Assembly: GCA_020160755.1 (NCBI GenBank)
Contig: JAIUPN010000012.1
Location: 1 to 64,000 of the forward strand
DNA length: 64,000 nucleotides
Reading direction: 5' to 3'
DNA from: Pseudomonadota bacterium
Lineage (GTDB): Bacteria; Pseudomonadota; Alphaproteobacteria; Sphingomonadales; Sphingomonadaceae
Each line of letters starts with the position of its first letter. Positions within the stretch are counted from its first letter, which is position 1. The notes below the pieces were generated by a model. It was given only the letters and a program-made list of their open reading frames with translations, was not told the origin of the DNA and did not search any database. Of this stretch, positions 9,010 through 17,005 are shown piece after piece. Position numbers and translations under genes: made by a program.

Positions 9010-9918
9010 ATGGACCTTTACCTCCCAGTTGCCAATCTGTCGGTCAACGCGCTGGTCATCATCCTGCTGGGCGGCGGGGTCGGTTTCCTGTCGGGGATGT
9101 TCGGCGTCGGCGGCGGCTTCCTGACCACGCCCTTGCTCATCTTTTACGGCATTCCGCCAACGGTCGCGGCGGCATCGGCGGCGACGCAGGTGACGGGCGC
9201 GAGCGTGTCAGGGGTGATGGCGCATCTCGAGCGCGGCGGTGTCGACCTGCGCATGGGCGGTGTGCTCGTTGCGGGCGGCTTGCTCGGCTCGCTGATCGGT
9301 GCGGGGCTATTCGAACTCCTCACCGCCTGGGGCCAGATCGATACGGTGATCAACATCCTCTACGTCGCGCTGCTCGGAATCGTCGGCACCTTCATGGGGC
9401 GCGAGGCGTGGGGCAGCTACCGCGCCGCGCAAGCCGGATTGCCGGCGCCCGCGCGCAAGCGGCGCCATCATCCGATGGTCGCGAACCTGCCGATGCGCTG
9501 GCGTTTCTATCGGTCGGGCCTCTATATTTCGCCGCTCGCGCCACTGCTGCTCGGCCTGGTCGGGGGTGTGCTGACGATGCTGCTGGGTGTCGGCGGCGGC
9601 TTCATCATGGTGCCTGCGATGCTCTATCTGCTCGGCATGGGGACGCAGGTCGTCGTCGGCACGTCGCTGTTCCAGATCCTGTTCGTGACGATCGCGACGA
9701 CGATGGTCCACGCGCTGACCACCGGTGCGGTTGATATCGTGCTCGCGGGGCTTCTGCTGCTCGGCAGCGTCATCGGCGCGCAATTCGGCGCGCGCTTCGC
9801 GCAAAAGGTAAAGCCCGAATATCTGCGCATGGCGCTCGCGGCGATCGTGCTGCTCGTTGCGCTGCGTATGGGGGTCGATCTCTTCATTCGTCCCGAAGAA
9901 ATCTACACGGTGCAATGA
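9010..9918 (+). CDS. TauE/SafE family membrane transporter
   Basis: A 302-residue integral membrane protein of the sulfite-exporter TauE/SafE family, predicted to move sulfur-containing or other organic anions across the inner membrane. Two homologous halves each contain the family motif: Phe-Gly-Val-Gly-Gly-Gly-Phe in the first, and Leu-Gly-Val-Gly-Gly-Gly-Phe-Ile-Met-Val-Pro in the second. ATG 9010 starts a natural N-terminal helix; longer in-frame versions add a basic segment unlike the family. It overlaps the downstream TIGR02186 gene by ATGA, an arrangement often seen in alphaproteobacteria. Substrate is unassigned. Confidence 0.87.
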   Translation: MDLYLPVANLSVNALVIILLGGGVGFLSGMFGVGGGFLTTPLLIFYGIPPTVAAASAATQVTGASVSGVMAHLERGGVDLRMGGVLVAGGLLGSLIGAGLFELLTAWGQIDTVINILYVALLGIVGTFMGREAWGSYRAAQAGLPAPARKRRHHPMVANLPMRWRFYRSGLYISPLAPLLLGLVGGVLTMLLGVGGGFIMVPAMLYLLGMGTQVVVGTSLFQILFVTIATTMVHALTTGAVDIVLAGLLLLGSVIGAQFGARFAQKVKPEYLRMALAAIVLLVALRMGVDLFIRPEEIYTVQ

Positions 9919-10685
9919 CGCGCGGCGGCGCCTTGATCCTGTGGCTGGCGGCGCTGTTCCTGCCCGCGGCAGCGCACGCGGCCGACCCGCGGCTGGTGCC
10001 GGACGTGTCGAGCCGCGCGATCGACATCCAGTACAGCTTTACCGGTGAGGAATTGCTGCTGTTCGGCGCGATCCTCTATCCCGGCCAGCGTCTGCCCGAC
10101 GACCGCGCCGACATCGTCGTGGTGCTGAAGGGGCCGGTGCGGCCGATCATCGTGCGCGAAAAACGGCGCGTCGCGGGTATCTGGGTCAATGCGAACAGCC
10201 TGCGGCTGCGGACCTCCCCCGGTTTTTACGCGATCGGATCGTCGCGGCCGATCGACAAGCTGGTCGACGAGCGGACGGCGGCGATTTTCGAGCTCGGCCT
10301 CGCGAACCTGTCGATGTCGCCGAGCGGCTTTTCCGAAGCGAAGAAACTCGAACGCTTCGAGGCGGGGCTCAGCGAGCTCTACCGCCGGATCGGGTTGTTC
10401 TATGAAAATCCGGCGGCGGTCGAGATCACCGAAGGCGTGCTCTATCGCGCGCGCATCCCCGTGCCGGCGCGTGTTCCCGTCGGTACCTATCGCGCCGAAA
10501 CCTATCTGATCAGCCGCGGCCGCGTGCTCGCGGTCGCCTCGCGCGATGTCCAGATCCGCAAGGCGGGTTTCGAACGCTTCGTCGCGCTCGCGGCGCAGCG
10601 CCACGGCTTTCTTTACGGTCTGTCCGCGGTGCTGCTTTCGCTCGTGCTCGGTTACGGCGCGTCGGCGATCTTCCGCCGCCGCTAA
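9915..10685 (+). CDS. TIGR02186 family transmembrane protein
   Basis: A 256-residue protein matching the alphaproteobacterial family known as TIGR02186 (putative transmembrane protein). It has a signal peptide ending Ala-Ala-His-Ala-Ala-Asp, a periplasmic beta-rich body with Phe-Thr-Gly-Glu-Glu-Leu-Leu-Leu-Phe-Gly and Gly-Ile-Trp-Val-Asn, and one C-terminal membrane helix followed by Arg-Arg-Arg. The role is unknown. Its consistent partner is a TauE/SafE transporter, and here the starts overlap (ATGA), so it probably works with that transporter as a periplasmic accessory. Confidence 0.85.
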   Translation: MTRGGALILWLAALFLPAAAHAADPRLVPDVSSRAIDIQYSFTGEELLLFGAILYPGQRLPDDRADIVVVLKGPVRPIIVREKRRVAGIWVNANSLRLRTSPGFYAIGSSRPIDKLVDERTAAIFELGLANLSMSPSGFSEAKKLERFEAGLSELYRRIGLFYENPAAVEITEGVLYRARIPVPARVPVGTYRAETYLISRGRVLAVASRDVQIRKAGFERFVALAAQRHGFLYGLSAVLLSLVLGYGASAIFRRR

Positions 10686-10773
10686 AAGCGCCGCGCGACC
10701 TTAAGTTCACAGCCTATTTACCCTCGTCTGCGATACCGGTGTCCGGGACCATGATAGAGGCGGGGGCGAATTA

Positions 10774-12483
10774 ATGGACATGCAGGGCGGATTCAGCGCC
10801 GGGGATTCGACGGCGGCACAGCATGTGCGGCTTGCCGGCGGCGGCGTCGCGGCACCGGTCGCGCCGGCGATCAACCATCATCGCGACGACCTGATGATCG
10901 GCGAAGTGATCGATATTTCTGGATCGGCGTCGCGCATCCTGCTCGACGCCGGGACAATCGCCAGGCTGGCGTCGTCTGCCGATGCCGCGGTGGCGATGGC
11001 GGGGCAGGTCGGCGCGCAGGTCAAGGTCCGCGTCGGCAATATCTGGCTGATCGCCAGCATCCGCGACCAGCAATTGCACGAACGCGGCGAAGGACTGATC
11101 GTCGCGACGATCGACTTCCTCGGCGAAGGCGAAGAGGAAAAGATTACCGGCCGCATCCATAATTTCCGGCGCGGCGTCACGCGCTACCCGATTCCGGGCA
11201 GCCAGGTCTTTGCCGCGACCAGCCCCGACCTGAAGCAGATCTACGCCGCCGACGAGCGCGCGCATGTCGAGGTCGGCACCGTCTATCCGACCAAGGATAT
11301 TCGCGGATCGCTGTATATCGACGCGATGCTGGGCAAGCATTTCGCGCTGCTCGGATCGACCGGTACGGGCAAGTCGACCAGCGCGGCGCTGATCCTGCAC
11401 AAGATTTGCGAAATGGCACCGCAGGGCCACATCCTGATGATCGATCCGCACGGCGAATATTCGGCGGCGTTCAAGGGGATCGGCGCGTTGTTCGACGTCG
11501 ACAACCTCGCGATGCCCTATTGGCTGATGAATTTCGAAGAGCATTGCGAAGTGTTCGTGACGAGCGAAGGCCGCGACCGCCAGAGCGATTGCGACGTGCT
11601 CGCCAAATGCCTGCTCCAGGCACGCCAGAAGAGCCGGCTCGCCGAAGGCATGACCAAACTCACGGTCGATTCACCGATCCCCTATCTCCTGTCGGACCTG
11701 CTCAGCATCCTGACGAACGAGATGGGCAAACTCGACAAGGCGACGTCGAGCGCGCCGTTCATGCGCATCAAGGGCAAGATCGAGGAAATGCGCGCCGACC
11801 CGCGCTATAATTTCATGTTCTCGGGGATGCTCGTCGCCGACACGATGGCGAACTTCATCGGCAAGATTTTCCGCCTGCCGTCGGACGGCCGGCCGATCTC
11901 GATCATCGACGTGTCGGGTGTCCCTTCGGACATCACCAGCGTCGTCGTCGCGGTGCTGTCGCGCCTGACCTTCGACTATGCGATCTGGTCGCGCGGAGAG
12001 CCGCAGCGCCCGATCCTGCTCGTTTGCGAGGAAGCGCACCGCTACATCCCCGCCAAGGACATCGGGCAGGGACAGGCGGTCCGCAAGGTGCTCGAACGCA
12101 TCGCTAAGGAAGGCCGCAAATATGGTGTGTCGCTCGGTCTGATCACCCAGCGTCCGTCGGATCTGGCCGAAGGCGTGCTGTCGCAGTGCGGCACGATCAT
12201 TTCGATGCGCCTCAACAACGAGCGCGATCAGCATTTCGTGAAGGCCGCGATGCCCGAAGGCGCGCGCGGTTTCATCGATTCGATCCCCGCGCTGCGCAAC
12301 CGCGAGTGCATCGTCTGCGGCGAGGGCGTGTCGATTCCGATCCGCGTCTATCTCGACACGCTCGAAGAAGAAAAACGGCCGGCGTCGAGCGACCCGCTCT
12401 TCTCCAAGCTGTGGCGTGAAACCGGCGGCGAGGCCGAAATCCTCGAGCGCGTCGTCAAGCGCTGGCGCAGCCAGGGGCGCTGA
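10774..12483 (+). CDS. HerA/DUF87-type ATPase
   Basis: A 569-residue cytoplasmic P-loop ATPase of the HerA/FtsK class. After an N-terminal beta-barrel-like HAS domain (about residues 35-140) comes Walker A Gly-Ser-Thr-Gly-Thr-Gly-Lys-Ser near residue 193, a Met-Ile-Asp-Pro-His-Gly-Glu-Tyr strand, and Walker B Leu-Val-Cys-Glu-Glu-Ala-His-Arg-Tyr near 415. Members are hexameric DNA translocases. Classical HerA works with the NurA nuclease, but no nuclease gene is adjacent here. It appears monocistronic and ends at a long hairpin shared with the convergent VOC gene. Its cellular role cannot be told from the sequence. Confidence 0.85.
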   Translation: MDMQGGFSAGDSTAAQHVRLAGGGVAAPVAPAINHHRDDLMIGEVIDISGSASRILLDAGTIARLASSADAAVAMAGQVGAQVKVRVGNIWLIASIRDQQLHERGEGLIVATIDFLGEGEEEKITGRIHNFRRGVTRYPIPGSQVFAATSPDLKQIYAADERAHVEVGTVYPTKDIRGSLYIDAMLGKHFALLGSTGTGKSTSAALILHKICEMAPQGHILMIDPHGEYSAAFKGIGALFDVDNLAMPYWLMNFEEHCEVFVTSEGRDRQSDCDVLAKCLLQARQKSRLAEGMTKLTVDSPIPYLLSDLLSILTNEMGKLDKATSSAPFMRIKGKIEEMRADPRYNFMFSGMLVADTMANFIGKIFRLPSDGRPISIIDVSGVPSDITSVVVAVLSRLTFDYAIWSRGEPQRPILLVCEEAHRYIPAKDIGQGQAVRKVLERIAKEGRKYGVSLGLITQRPSDLAEGVLSQCGTIISMRLNNERDQHFVKAAMPEGARGFIDSIPALRNRECIVCGEGVSIPIRVYLDTLEEEKRPASSDPLFSKLWRETGGEAEILERVVKRWRSQGR

Positions 12484-12505
12484 TTCTCTTCGCCTGACGG
12501 CGAAA

Positions 12506-12583
12506 GCGGCACCGGCCCGCTCCCCCACCGCCCGACGACGACGCGTGGCGTCGAAAGGCGGTGGGGGAGCGAGCCGGTGCCGC
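12506..12583. terminator. long imperfect palindrome between convergent genes
   Basis: Two 27-base arms (12506-12532 and 12557-12583) are reverse complements except for one mismatch. The 24-base loop has its own GACGC/GCGTC stem. It lies between the HerA-type gene and the VOC gene, which converge on it, so a bidirectional terminator is the simplest role. Confidence 0.6.
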
Positions 12584-12609
12584 GTCTGGCGTTAGCCCGA
12601 TAAAGAACA

Positions 12610-12996
12610 TCAGCTCTTCGGCGGTTCCCAAAGTTCGATCGGATTGCCTTCGGGATCGTGCACCCTGGCAAAGCGGCCGACCGCGGGATCGTCCCATTCG
12701 TCCTTGGTAATCACCTCGTCCCCCGCGGCGCGGAACGGAGCGAGCACCGCGTCGAGATCGTCGACGCGCAGGTTCAGCATATGCTGCCGGTCGGCGGCGA
12801 AATAGTCGGTGTCGGCCTTGAACGCGCTGAATACCACCGGCCCGGCGGTGACGTTCCACACCCATTCGTTGACTGGTCCCGTATCGTCGGCGTTGCAGCC
12901 GGCGCCGATGCCCAGCCGCTCGCGATACCAGGCGTTGAGTGCATCGGGGTCGCGCGCCCGGAAAAACAGCCCGCCGATGCCTTTGACATGTCCCAT
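12610..12996 (-). CDS. VOC (glyoxalase/bleomycin-resistance) family protein
   Basis: A 128-residue single VOC domain with two beta-alpha-beta-beta-beta units. The first starts at Gly-Gly-Leu-Phe-Phe-Arg-Ala-Arg-Asp-Pro with Trp-Tyr-Arg-Glu-Arg-Leu-Gly. The second has Leu-Arg-Val-Asp-Asp-Leu-Asp and ends in Asp-Pro-Glu-Gly-Asn-Pro-Ile-Glu-Leu-Trp-Glu, whose Glu is a usual metal ligand. The family includes dioxygenases, lyases and resistance proteins, and the substrate cannot be told. It stands alone, facing the HerA-type gene. Confidence 0.85.
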   Translation of the reverse strand: MGHVKGIGGLFFRARDPDALNAWYRERLGIGAGCNADDTGPVNEWVWNVTAGPVVFSAFKADTDYFAADRQHMLNLRVDDLDAVLAPFRAAGDEVITKDEWDDPAVGRFARVHDPEGNPIELWEPPKS

Positions 12997-13038
12997 AGAG
13001 GCCTCCCGTCGTAGTGCGGGCAGCCTAGGCTGAAAGCG

Positions 13039-14169
13039 TCAGCGTTTCCACTCTCCGCTGCCGCGAAATTCCTCGCGGACTTGCCCCGACTGGTTGAGCC
13101 GCGGATCGGCATAGGTCGGTGCGGCGGGCGCGGCGACGGGCGGCGGGACCACAGGGGCTGCGGGAGCCATGGCACCCGGCAGCGGCGCGGCCGCCACATC
13201 GGGCAGCGGCGCGGCGGGACCGGCCAGCATCGCCGCGGGGCCGGCGCCGGGAGCGAGCCCCTGGCCCTTCAGAATTGCCAGTTGCTGCGCGAGCGGCAGA
13301 TAGGGACCCGGAACGGGCTCGCGGCCCAGATAGGGCGCGCGGAACGCATCGGGCATCCCCCAGCGCCCCCGCCAGCGGTGAAAGATGTGCGCGCCGACGA
13401 TATTGGTCATCACCAGGCTTTTGCCCCAGCGCGGCCAGATCGCCTGCGTGTGATAGTGGGTCGCGAGGCCGACCTTGGGAAAGACATAACCGCTGAGAGC
13501 CGCCGATGCGATGCGGCTCGCGCGCAGCCAGTTCCGCCGTTCGGGCGCACGCGCCATCGCGCCGTCGCAGCTGAAGGTGAACTGGCACACGCCCGCGCGC
13601 TGCGATCCCTGGAAGACGACGCCGCATACGGTGTTCGGAAAGCTCGGATGCCGGACGCGGTTGATCACCGTCTGCGCGACGCCGCGCATCCCGTCGTCGG
13701 TTTCGGACGCGGCTTCGTAATAGATGGCGGCGGTCAGGCAATAATGCGCACGTTCGCGGTCGAGTGCGGTAACACCCCGAAAAACATAGGGCTTTGCGGG
13801 CGGCCCGACGAAGGCTTCCTCGCGCAGCAGCGCGGGATCGGCGGGGGGCAATGCGGCGGCATCGCCATAACCGACGCTGTCGGGATTGGGCAATGTCGGG
13901 TCGATCTTCAGCGCCGCCTCATAATCCTCGGCGTTCATGATCGCCCAGCGTGCGGGATCATAGGCTCTGAAATTGAGCGGCACCGAGACGCTGTACGGTC
14001 CGAAGACCGCGGGCGGCCGCAACTGCCCGCTCGACAGGAGCAGCGCGAGGCAGGCCACTGCAACCACCGAAACGATCGCCGCCCAAAAGGCACGCCCCGG
14101 CCCCGCCGGTTTTTCCGGCGCCGGGTCGCGCCAGCTTGGACGGGCGCTCAGGTTCAGTTCGGGCTTCAT
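13039..14169 (-). CDS. SleB-type cell wall hydrolase, membrane anchored
   Basis: A 376-residue protein with an N-terminal cytoplasmic basic stretch, one membrane helix (about residues 28-48) and a periplasmic Hydrolase_2 (SleB) domain. Diagnostic features are Ala-Ile-Tyr-Tyr-Glu-Ala-Ala-Ser-Glu with the presumed catalytic Glu, Val-Ala-Gln-Thr-Val-Ile-Asn-Arg-Val, and Gly-Val-Cys-Gln-Phe-Thr-Phe-Ser-Cys-Asp-Gly. The domain cleaves peptidoglycan. A Pro/Ala-rich C-terminal tail follows. ATG 14169 is preferred to a longer in-frame start. It is divergent from the small membrane-protein gene at 14332. Confidence 0.87.
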   Translation of the reverse strand: MKPELNLSARPSWRDPAPEKPAGPGRAFWAAIVSVVAVACLALLLSSGQLRPPAVFGPYSVSVPLNFRAYDPARWAIMNAEDYEAALKIDPTLPNPDSVGYGDAAALPPADPALLREEAFVGPPAKPYVFRGVTALDRERAHYCLTAAIYYEAASETDDGMRGVAQTVINRVRHPSFPNTVCGVVFQGSQRAGVCQFTFSCDGAMARAPERRNWLRASRIASAALSGYVFPKVGLATHYHTQAIWPRWGKSLVMTNIVGAHIFHRWRGRWGMPDAFRAPYLGREPVPGPYLPLAQQLAILKGQGLAPGAGPAAMLAGPAAPLPDVAAAPLPGAMAPAAPVVPPPVAAPAAPTYADPRLNQSGQVREEFRGSGEWKR

Positions 14170-14279
14170 GCGTATGTCGAATTCCGTCGCGTCCGCCGCG
14201 CGCGATTCGCGCGGAGGGCATCGCGGTCCTCTTATACGCTGAAACGCCAACAAAATGTTTCACCATCTATGGGATCAGC

Positions 14280-14298
14280 CGCCGCAGGCGGCGTTAGC
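14280..14298. repeat. stem-loop repeat followed by TTAGC, copy 1
   Basis: A perfect 6-bp stem, CGCCGC and GCGGCG around AG, followed by TTAGC. A second copy at 15431-15449 has a compensating C-G to T-A change in the stem. Both copies are intergenic. Confidence 0.45.
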
Positions 14299-14331
14299 CG
14301 TTTGTTGAGGGGCGCATGTCACACTGGTGTC

Positions 14332-14838
14332 ATGACCAGCCCCGCGATCCCGTCCTATCGGCGCAGCGCGCGGACCGACTGGCGAATGTGGCTGCTGCTC
14401 GCCTTCGGCCTGATCTTTTTCGGGGCGGCATCGGCGATCGATCCCGCCGAAAATTGCAGCGAGGACGGCCGCGAATGCGCCCCCTGGCTCGTGCCGCTCG
14501 CGCAGGGATTCGGCGCGCTCGTCGCGCTTGGCGCCGGGCTCAACATGTTCGCCAATCCGAACCGCGGCAGTTTCATCGATCCCGCGACGGGCGATCTGGT
14601 CTGGTGGCAGGGGCGCATCGGGACAAGCGGGGGCGACGAGGGTCGCATCCATCCTTCGCAGATCGGCAAAATTCGCATCGTCCGGCAGGAGGATAGCGAC
14701 GACGAAGTGCACCTCTATGATCTGGAGGGAAATCGGCTCTTCTGGTTCGACCAGGAGGTGATCCCATGGCCCTACGAACGCTGGGCCCAGCGGCTGGCGG
14801 CACGCTGGCCGCAAATCGAGATCGAATCGGTCGGTTAG
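14332..14838 (+). CDS. hypothetical membrane protein
   Basis: A 168-residue protein from ATG 14332. It has two hydrophobic segments (about residues 18-35 and 51-70) separated by a short loop with two cysteines (Glu-Asn-Cys-Ser-Glu-Asp-Gly-Arg-Glu-Cys), then a soluble C-terminal domain with tryptophans and a PH-like strand pattern (Ile-Gly-Lys-Ile-Arg-Ile-Val, Val-His-Leu-Tyr-Asp). I do not recognise a named family. The end overlaps the convergent small gene by four bases. Confidence 0.65.
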   Translation: MTSPAIPSYRRSARTDWRMWLLLAFGLIFFGAASAIDPAENCSEDGRECAPWLVPLAQGFGALVALGAGLNMFANPNRGSFIDPATGDLVWWQGRIGTSGGDEGRIHPSQIGKIRIVRQEDSDDEVHLYDLEGNRLFWFDQEVIPWPYERWAQRLAARWPQIEIESVG

Positions 14839-15038
14839 GCGCCGACGACCGGTGACGCTTTGGAGCGCGAAGCTGTGGGGAAGTATTTGCTCATCCCGCG
14901 ACGAGCGCGATAGGCGTCGATGCGGTCGGCATAGTGGCCGGGCAGATCGAAATCGGCATGGCGCGCGCTGGCGCCGTGCGGGCGATCAACGGCCATCAGG
15001 GCCATCTGGTGCCGGTAGAAAAGCTCGTTCATATCCAT
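14835..15038 (-). CDS. small conserved-looking hypothetical protein
   Basis: A 67-residue basic protein beginning Met-Asp-Met-Asn-Glu-Leu-Phe-Tyr-Arg-His-Gln, with a middle Gly-His-Tyr-Ala-Asp-Arg-Ile segment. An AAGGAAC ribosome-binding site lies seven bases before the ATG, which supports a real gene. No signal peptide or membrane segment is visible. Function is unknown. Confidence 0.55.
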   Translation of the reverse strand: MDMNELFYRHQMALMAVDRPHGASARHADFDLPGHYADRIDAYRARRGMSKYFPTASRSKASPVVGA

Positions 15039-15132
15039 AGGATGTTCCTTGGGTGGCTGCGCGAGCTTGGGTGCCGGGCGATCGGCGAATGGTCCGGCCC
15101 GGGCCTCGAAAAGGCGCCGGGCCGGATATCAT

Positions 15133-15339
15133 TCAGGCCTGCTGAAGATTGACAGCCGAAGTCTTGCCGCGCTGGTCGGTTTCCAGCTCGTACGAAATGC
15201 GCTGTTCCTTGTTCAGCGTCGACATGCCTGCGCGCTCGACGGCGCTGATGTGGACGAAGCTGTCGCCCGAGCCATCTTCGTTGGCGATGAAACCATAGCC
15301 TTTGTCGCTGTTGAAGAATTTTACGGTGCCGATGGGCAT
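15133..15339 (-). CDS. cold-shock domain protein
   Basis: A 68-residue single cold-shock domain that binds single-stranded RNA or DNA, acting as an RNA chaperone. RNP1 (Lys-Gly-Tyr-Gly-Phe-Ile) and RNP2 (Asp-Ser-Phe-Val-His-Ile) are intact. ATG 15339 gives the standard start Met-Pro-Ile-Gly-Thr-Val-Lys-Phe-Phe. The frame stays open upstream, but that stretch is untranslated leader-like sequence. A long leader before the gene is usual for this family and could carry temperature control. The 249-base gap to the CDF gene also holds a repeat at 15431. Confidence 0.93.
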   Translation of the reverse strand: MPIGTVKFFNSDKGYGFIANEDGSGDSFVHISAVERAGMSTLNKEQRISYELETDQRGKTSAVNLQQA

Positions 15340-15430
15340 GGGGTGTTTCCTTTCACGAAAACAGGAATATCCACCGGCAAAAGCACCGGCGGAGCTGGTA
15401 GCGTGTGAAGGGAAGTATCCGCCGATCGGC

Positions 15431-15449
15431 ATCAAAATTCCGTCGCAGG
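15431..15449. repeat. stem-loop repeat followed by TTAGC, copy 2
   Basis: A perfect 6-bp stem, CGTCGC and GCGACG around AG, followed by TTAGC. It pairs with the copy at 14280-14298 and lies in the leader of the cold-shock gene, so it could also shape that transcript. Confidence 0.45.
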
Positions 15450-15588
15450 CGACGTTAGCAAGAATATATTGCGGCTATTCTGTTAAAAAGTCAAGTTTTT
15501 TGGCGGTTTTCGGCAATCATGCTCGGCTGCGGCGGAAGTTGTCGGGCGATTTTGCGAATATGACCGACAGGGGCGCGGTGCGACGCCT

Positions 15589-16539
15589 CTAGCGTATTTC
15601 GACGGTCAGATGCTCGATCGCGCGAACTGGTGCGACGCGCTGGCAGATGGTTTCGCGGGTCGCGCCGACCACGCTGATGATCGCCGAATGCGCACCCGGT
15701 CCGACGCGCCAGACGTGAAGGTCGGTGATCGTCGCATCGCCCGGTCCTTCGACCAGCGCGCGGATCTCGGCGTCGAGCGCCGCGTCGGTTGCGTCGAGCA
15801 GCACCGCACCGGTGTCGCGCATCAACGAAACCGCCCAGACGGCGATGACGATCGACCCGACGATTCCCATCAGCGGATCGAGCCAAACCCAGCCGAGATA
15901 GCGGCCGCCGAGCAGCGCGGCGATCGCGAGCACCGAGGTCAGCGCGTCGGCGACGACATGCAGATAGGCGGAGCGGAGATTATTGTCGCGCTCGCCATGA
16001 TGGTGGGGGGCGTGGTCATGCGCATGTGCGTCGCCGTGATGATGGTCGTGACCGCGATCATGCCCGTGCCCATGGTCGTGCCCATGCCCGAGCAGCAGCG
16101 CGCTGACGATGTTCACGCCCAGCCCGATCACCGCGATGATGGTTGCTTCGGTGAAGGCGACGGGGCGCGGGTCGAGCAGGCGCGTTACCGATTCGAATGC
16201 GATGCCCAACGCGACGATGCCGAGCACGAGCGCCGAAGCAAAACCGGCGAGGTCGCCGACCTTTCCGGTGCCAAAGCTGTAGCGGCGGCCATGGGCGTGG
16301 CGTTTCGCATAGGCATAAGCGATTGCCGCGATGCCGAGCGCCCCGGCGTGGGTCGCCATGTGAAAGCCGTCGGCGAGCAGCGCCATCGAGTTGAACGCGA
16401 GCCCCGCTGCAATCTCGCCGACCATCATCGCGGCGGTCAGTGCGACGACCCACAGCGTGCGACGGGCATTCTCGTCGTGCCGCTTGCCGAGAAAGACATG
16501 GTCGTGGGTCAGCGCGTCGATTTCGCTGTCGAGCGACAT
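15589..16539 (-). CDS. dmeF: CDF-family Co/Ni efflux transporter, DmeF-like
   Basis: A 316-residue inner-membrane cation diffusion facilitator that exports divalent metal by proton exchange. Six membrane segments are visible. A long His-rich cytoplasmic loop (about residues 148-182, repeats of Gly-His-Asp-His) lies between membrane segments 4 and 5, and the first two helices carry the usual His/Asp residues. The N-terminus Leu-Thr-His-Asp-His-Val-Phe-Leu resembles DmeF. ATG 16539 lies 10 bases after the stop of the RcnR-like regulator, giving a dmeR-dmeF order. Nickel or cobalt is the likely substrate, judged mainly from the regulator's metal ligands. Confidence 0.87.
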   Translation of the reverse strand: MSLDSEIDALTHDHVFLGKRHDENARRTLWVVALTAAMMVGEIAAGLAFNSMALLADGFHMATHAGALGIAAIAYAYAKRHAHGRRYSFGTGKVGDLAGFASALVLGIVALGIAFESVTRLLDPRPVAFTEATIIAVIGLGVNIVSALLLGHGHDHGHGHDRGHDHHHGDAHAHDHAPHHHGERDNNLRSAYLHVVADALTSVLAIAALLGGRYLGWVWLDPLMGIVGSIVIAVWAVSLMRDTGAVLLDATDAALDAEIRALVEGPGDATITDLHVWRVGPGAHSAIISVVGATRETICQRVAPVRAIEHLTVEIR

Positions 16540-16549
16540 GGATGGTCCC

Positions 16550-16825
16550 CTATTTCGTGTAGCGGCGGATGACTGCGAGCAACTCGTCGCCGCCTTGCGC
16601 GCGGTCGGCATCCGACAGTCCGGGTGCGACGATGTGCGACTGGAGATGATCGGCGACGAGTTCGTCCATCAGCCCAGCGATCGCCCCGCGCACGCCAGCG
16701 ACCTGATGCAATATCGCCGCACACCCCGCCTCGTCGGCGATGGCGCGCTCGATAGCGGCGACTTGCCCCGCGATGCGGCGGGTCCGGGCCAGCAATTGAT
16801 CCTTGTTGGTGCGAGCGTGCGACAT
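16550..16825 (-). CDS. dmeR: RcnR/CsoR-family nickel/cobalt-responsive repressor
   Basis: A 91-residue all-helical repressor of the CsoR/RcnR/FrmR family. The metal fingerprint matches E. coli RcnR position for position: His3, Cys35, His60 and His64. This favours Ni/Co sensing over Cu (CsoR) or formaldehyde (FrmR). The gene directly precedes the CDF transporter, so it should repress its own operon and release it when metal binds. The promoter-proximal region just before the ATG has a GGG/CCC-containing inverted repeat (16824-16845) that could be its operator. Confidence 0.88.
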   Translation of the reverse strand: MSHARTNKDQLLARTRRIAGQVAAIERAIADEAGCAAILHQVAGVRGAIAGLMDELVADHLQSHIVAPGLSDADRAQGGDELLAVIRRYTK

Positions 16826-16845
16826 AGGGTACCTACCTATCCTAT
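16824..16845 (-). promoter_or_regulatory. candidate operator of the RcnR-like repressor
   Basis: ATAGG at 16824-16828 and CCTAT at 16841-16845 form inverted arms, with TAGG-GTA-CCTA nested at one end. The site overlaps both the start codon and the ribosome-binding site (AGGATAGGTAGG on the minus strand), so bound repressor could block transcription. RcnR-family sites are typically G/C tracts flanked by AT-rich inverted repeats. Confidence 0.35.
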
Positions 16846-17005
16846 ATCACAAGATCGCGCAACGGTGCTGAAAGGCAAAGTTTGTTCCATCGTGCGGAGG
16901 CCATGCTAAGTATCGCCGCACGGGCCGTGCGGACGCCCGTCCAGACGGCTTGCTGTCCAAGTTCCGCTCCATGATGCCGCATTTGCGGCAAGGAGCGCGC
17001 TTGCC

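Noticed and set aside
14280..14300. Possible integron attC-like core (GTTAGCC)
   Set aside because: No integrase, no cassette array and no paired complementary core site were seen; a short repeat element is a simpler reading.
13081..14331. A plus-strand frame antisense to the SleB hydrolase that joins the 14332 gene
   Set aside because: The first 417 codons are a shadow of the hydrolase; the supported gene begins at ATG 14332.
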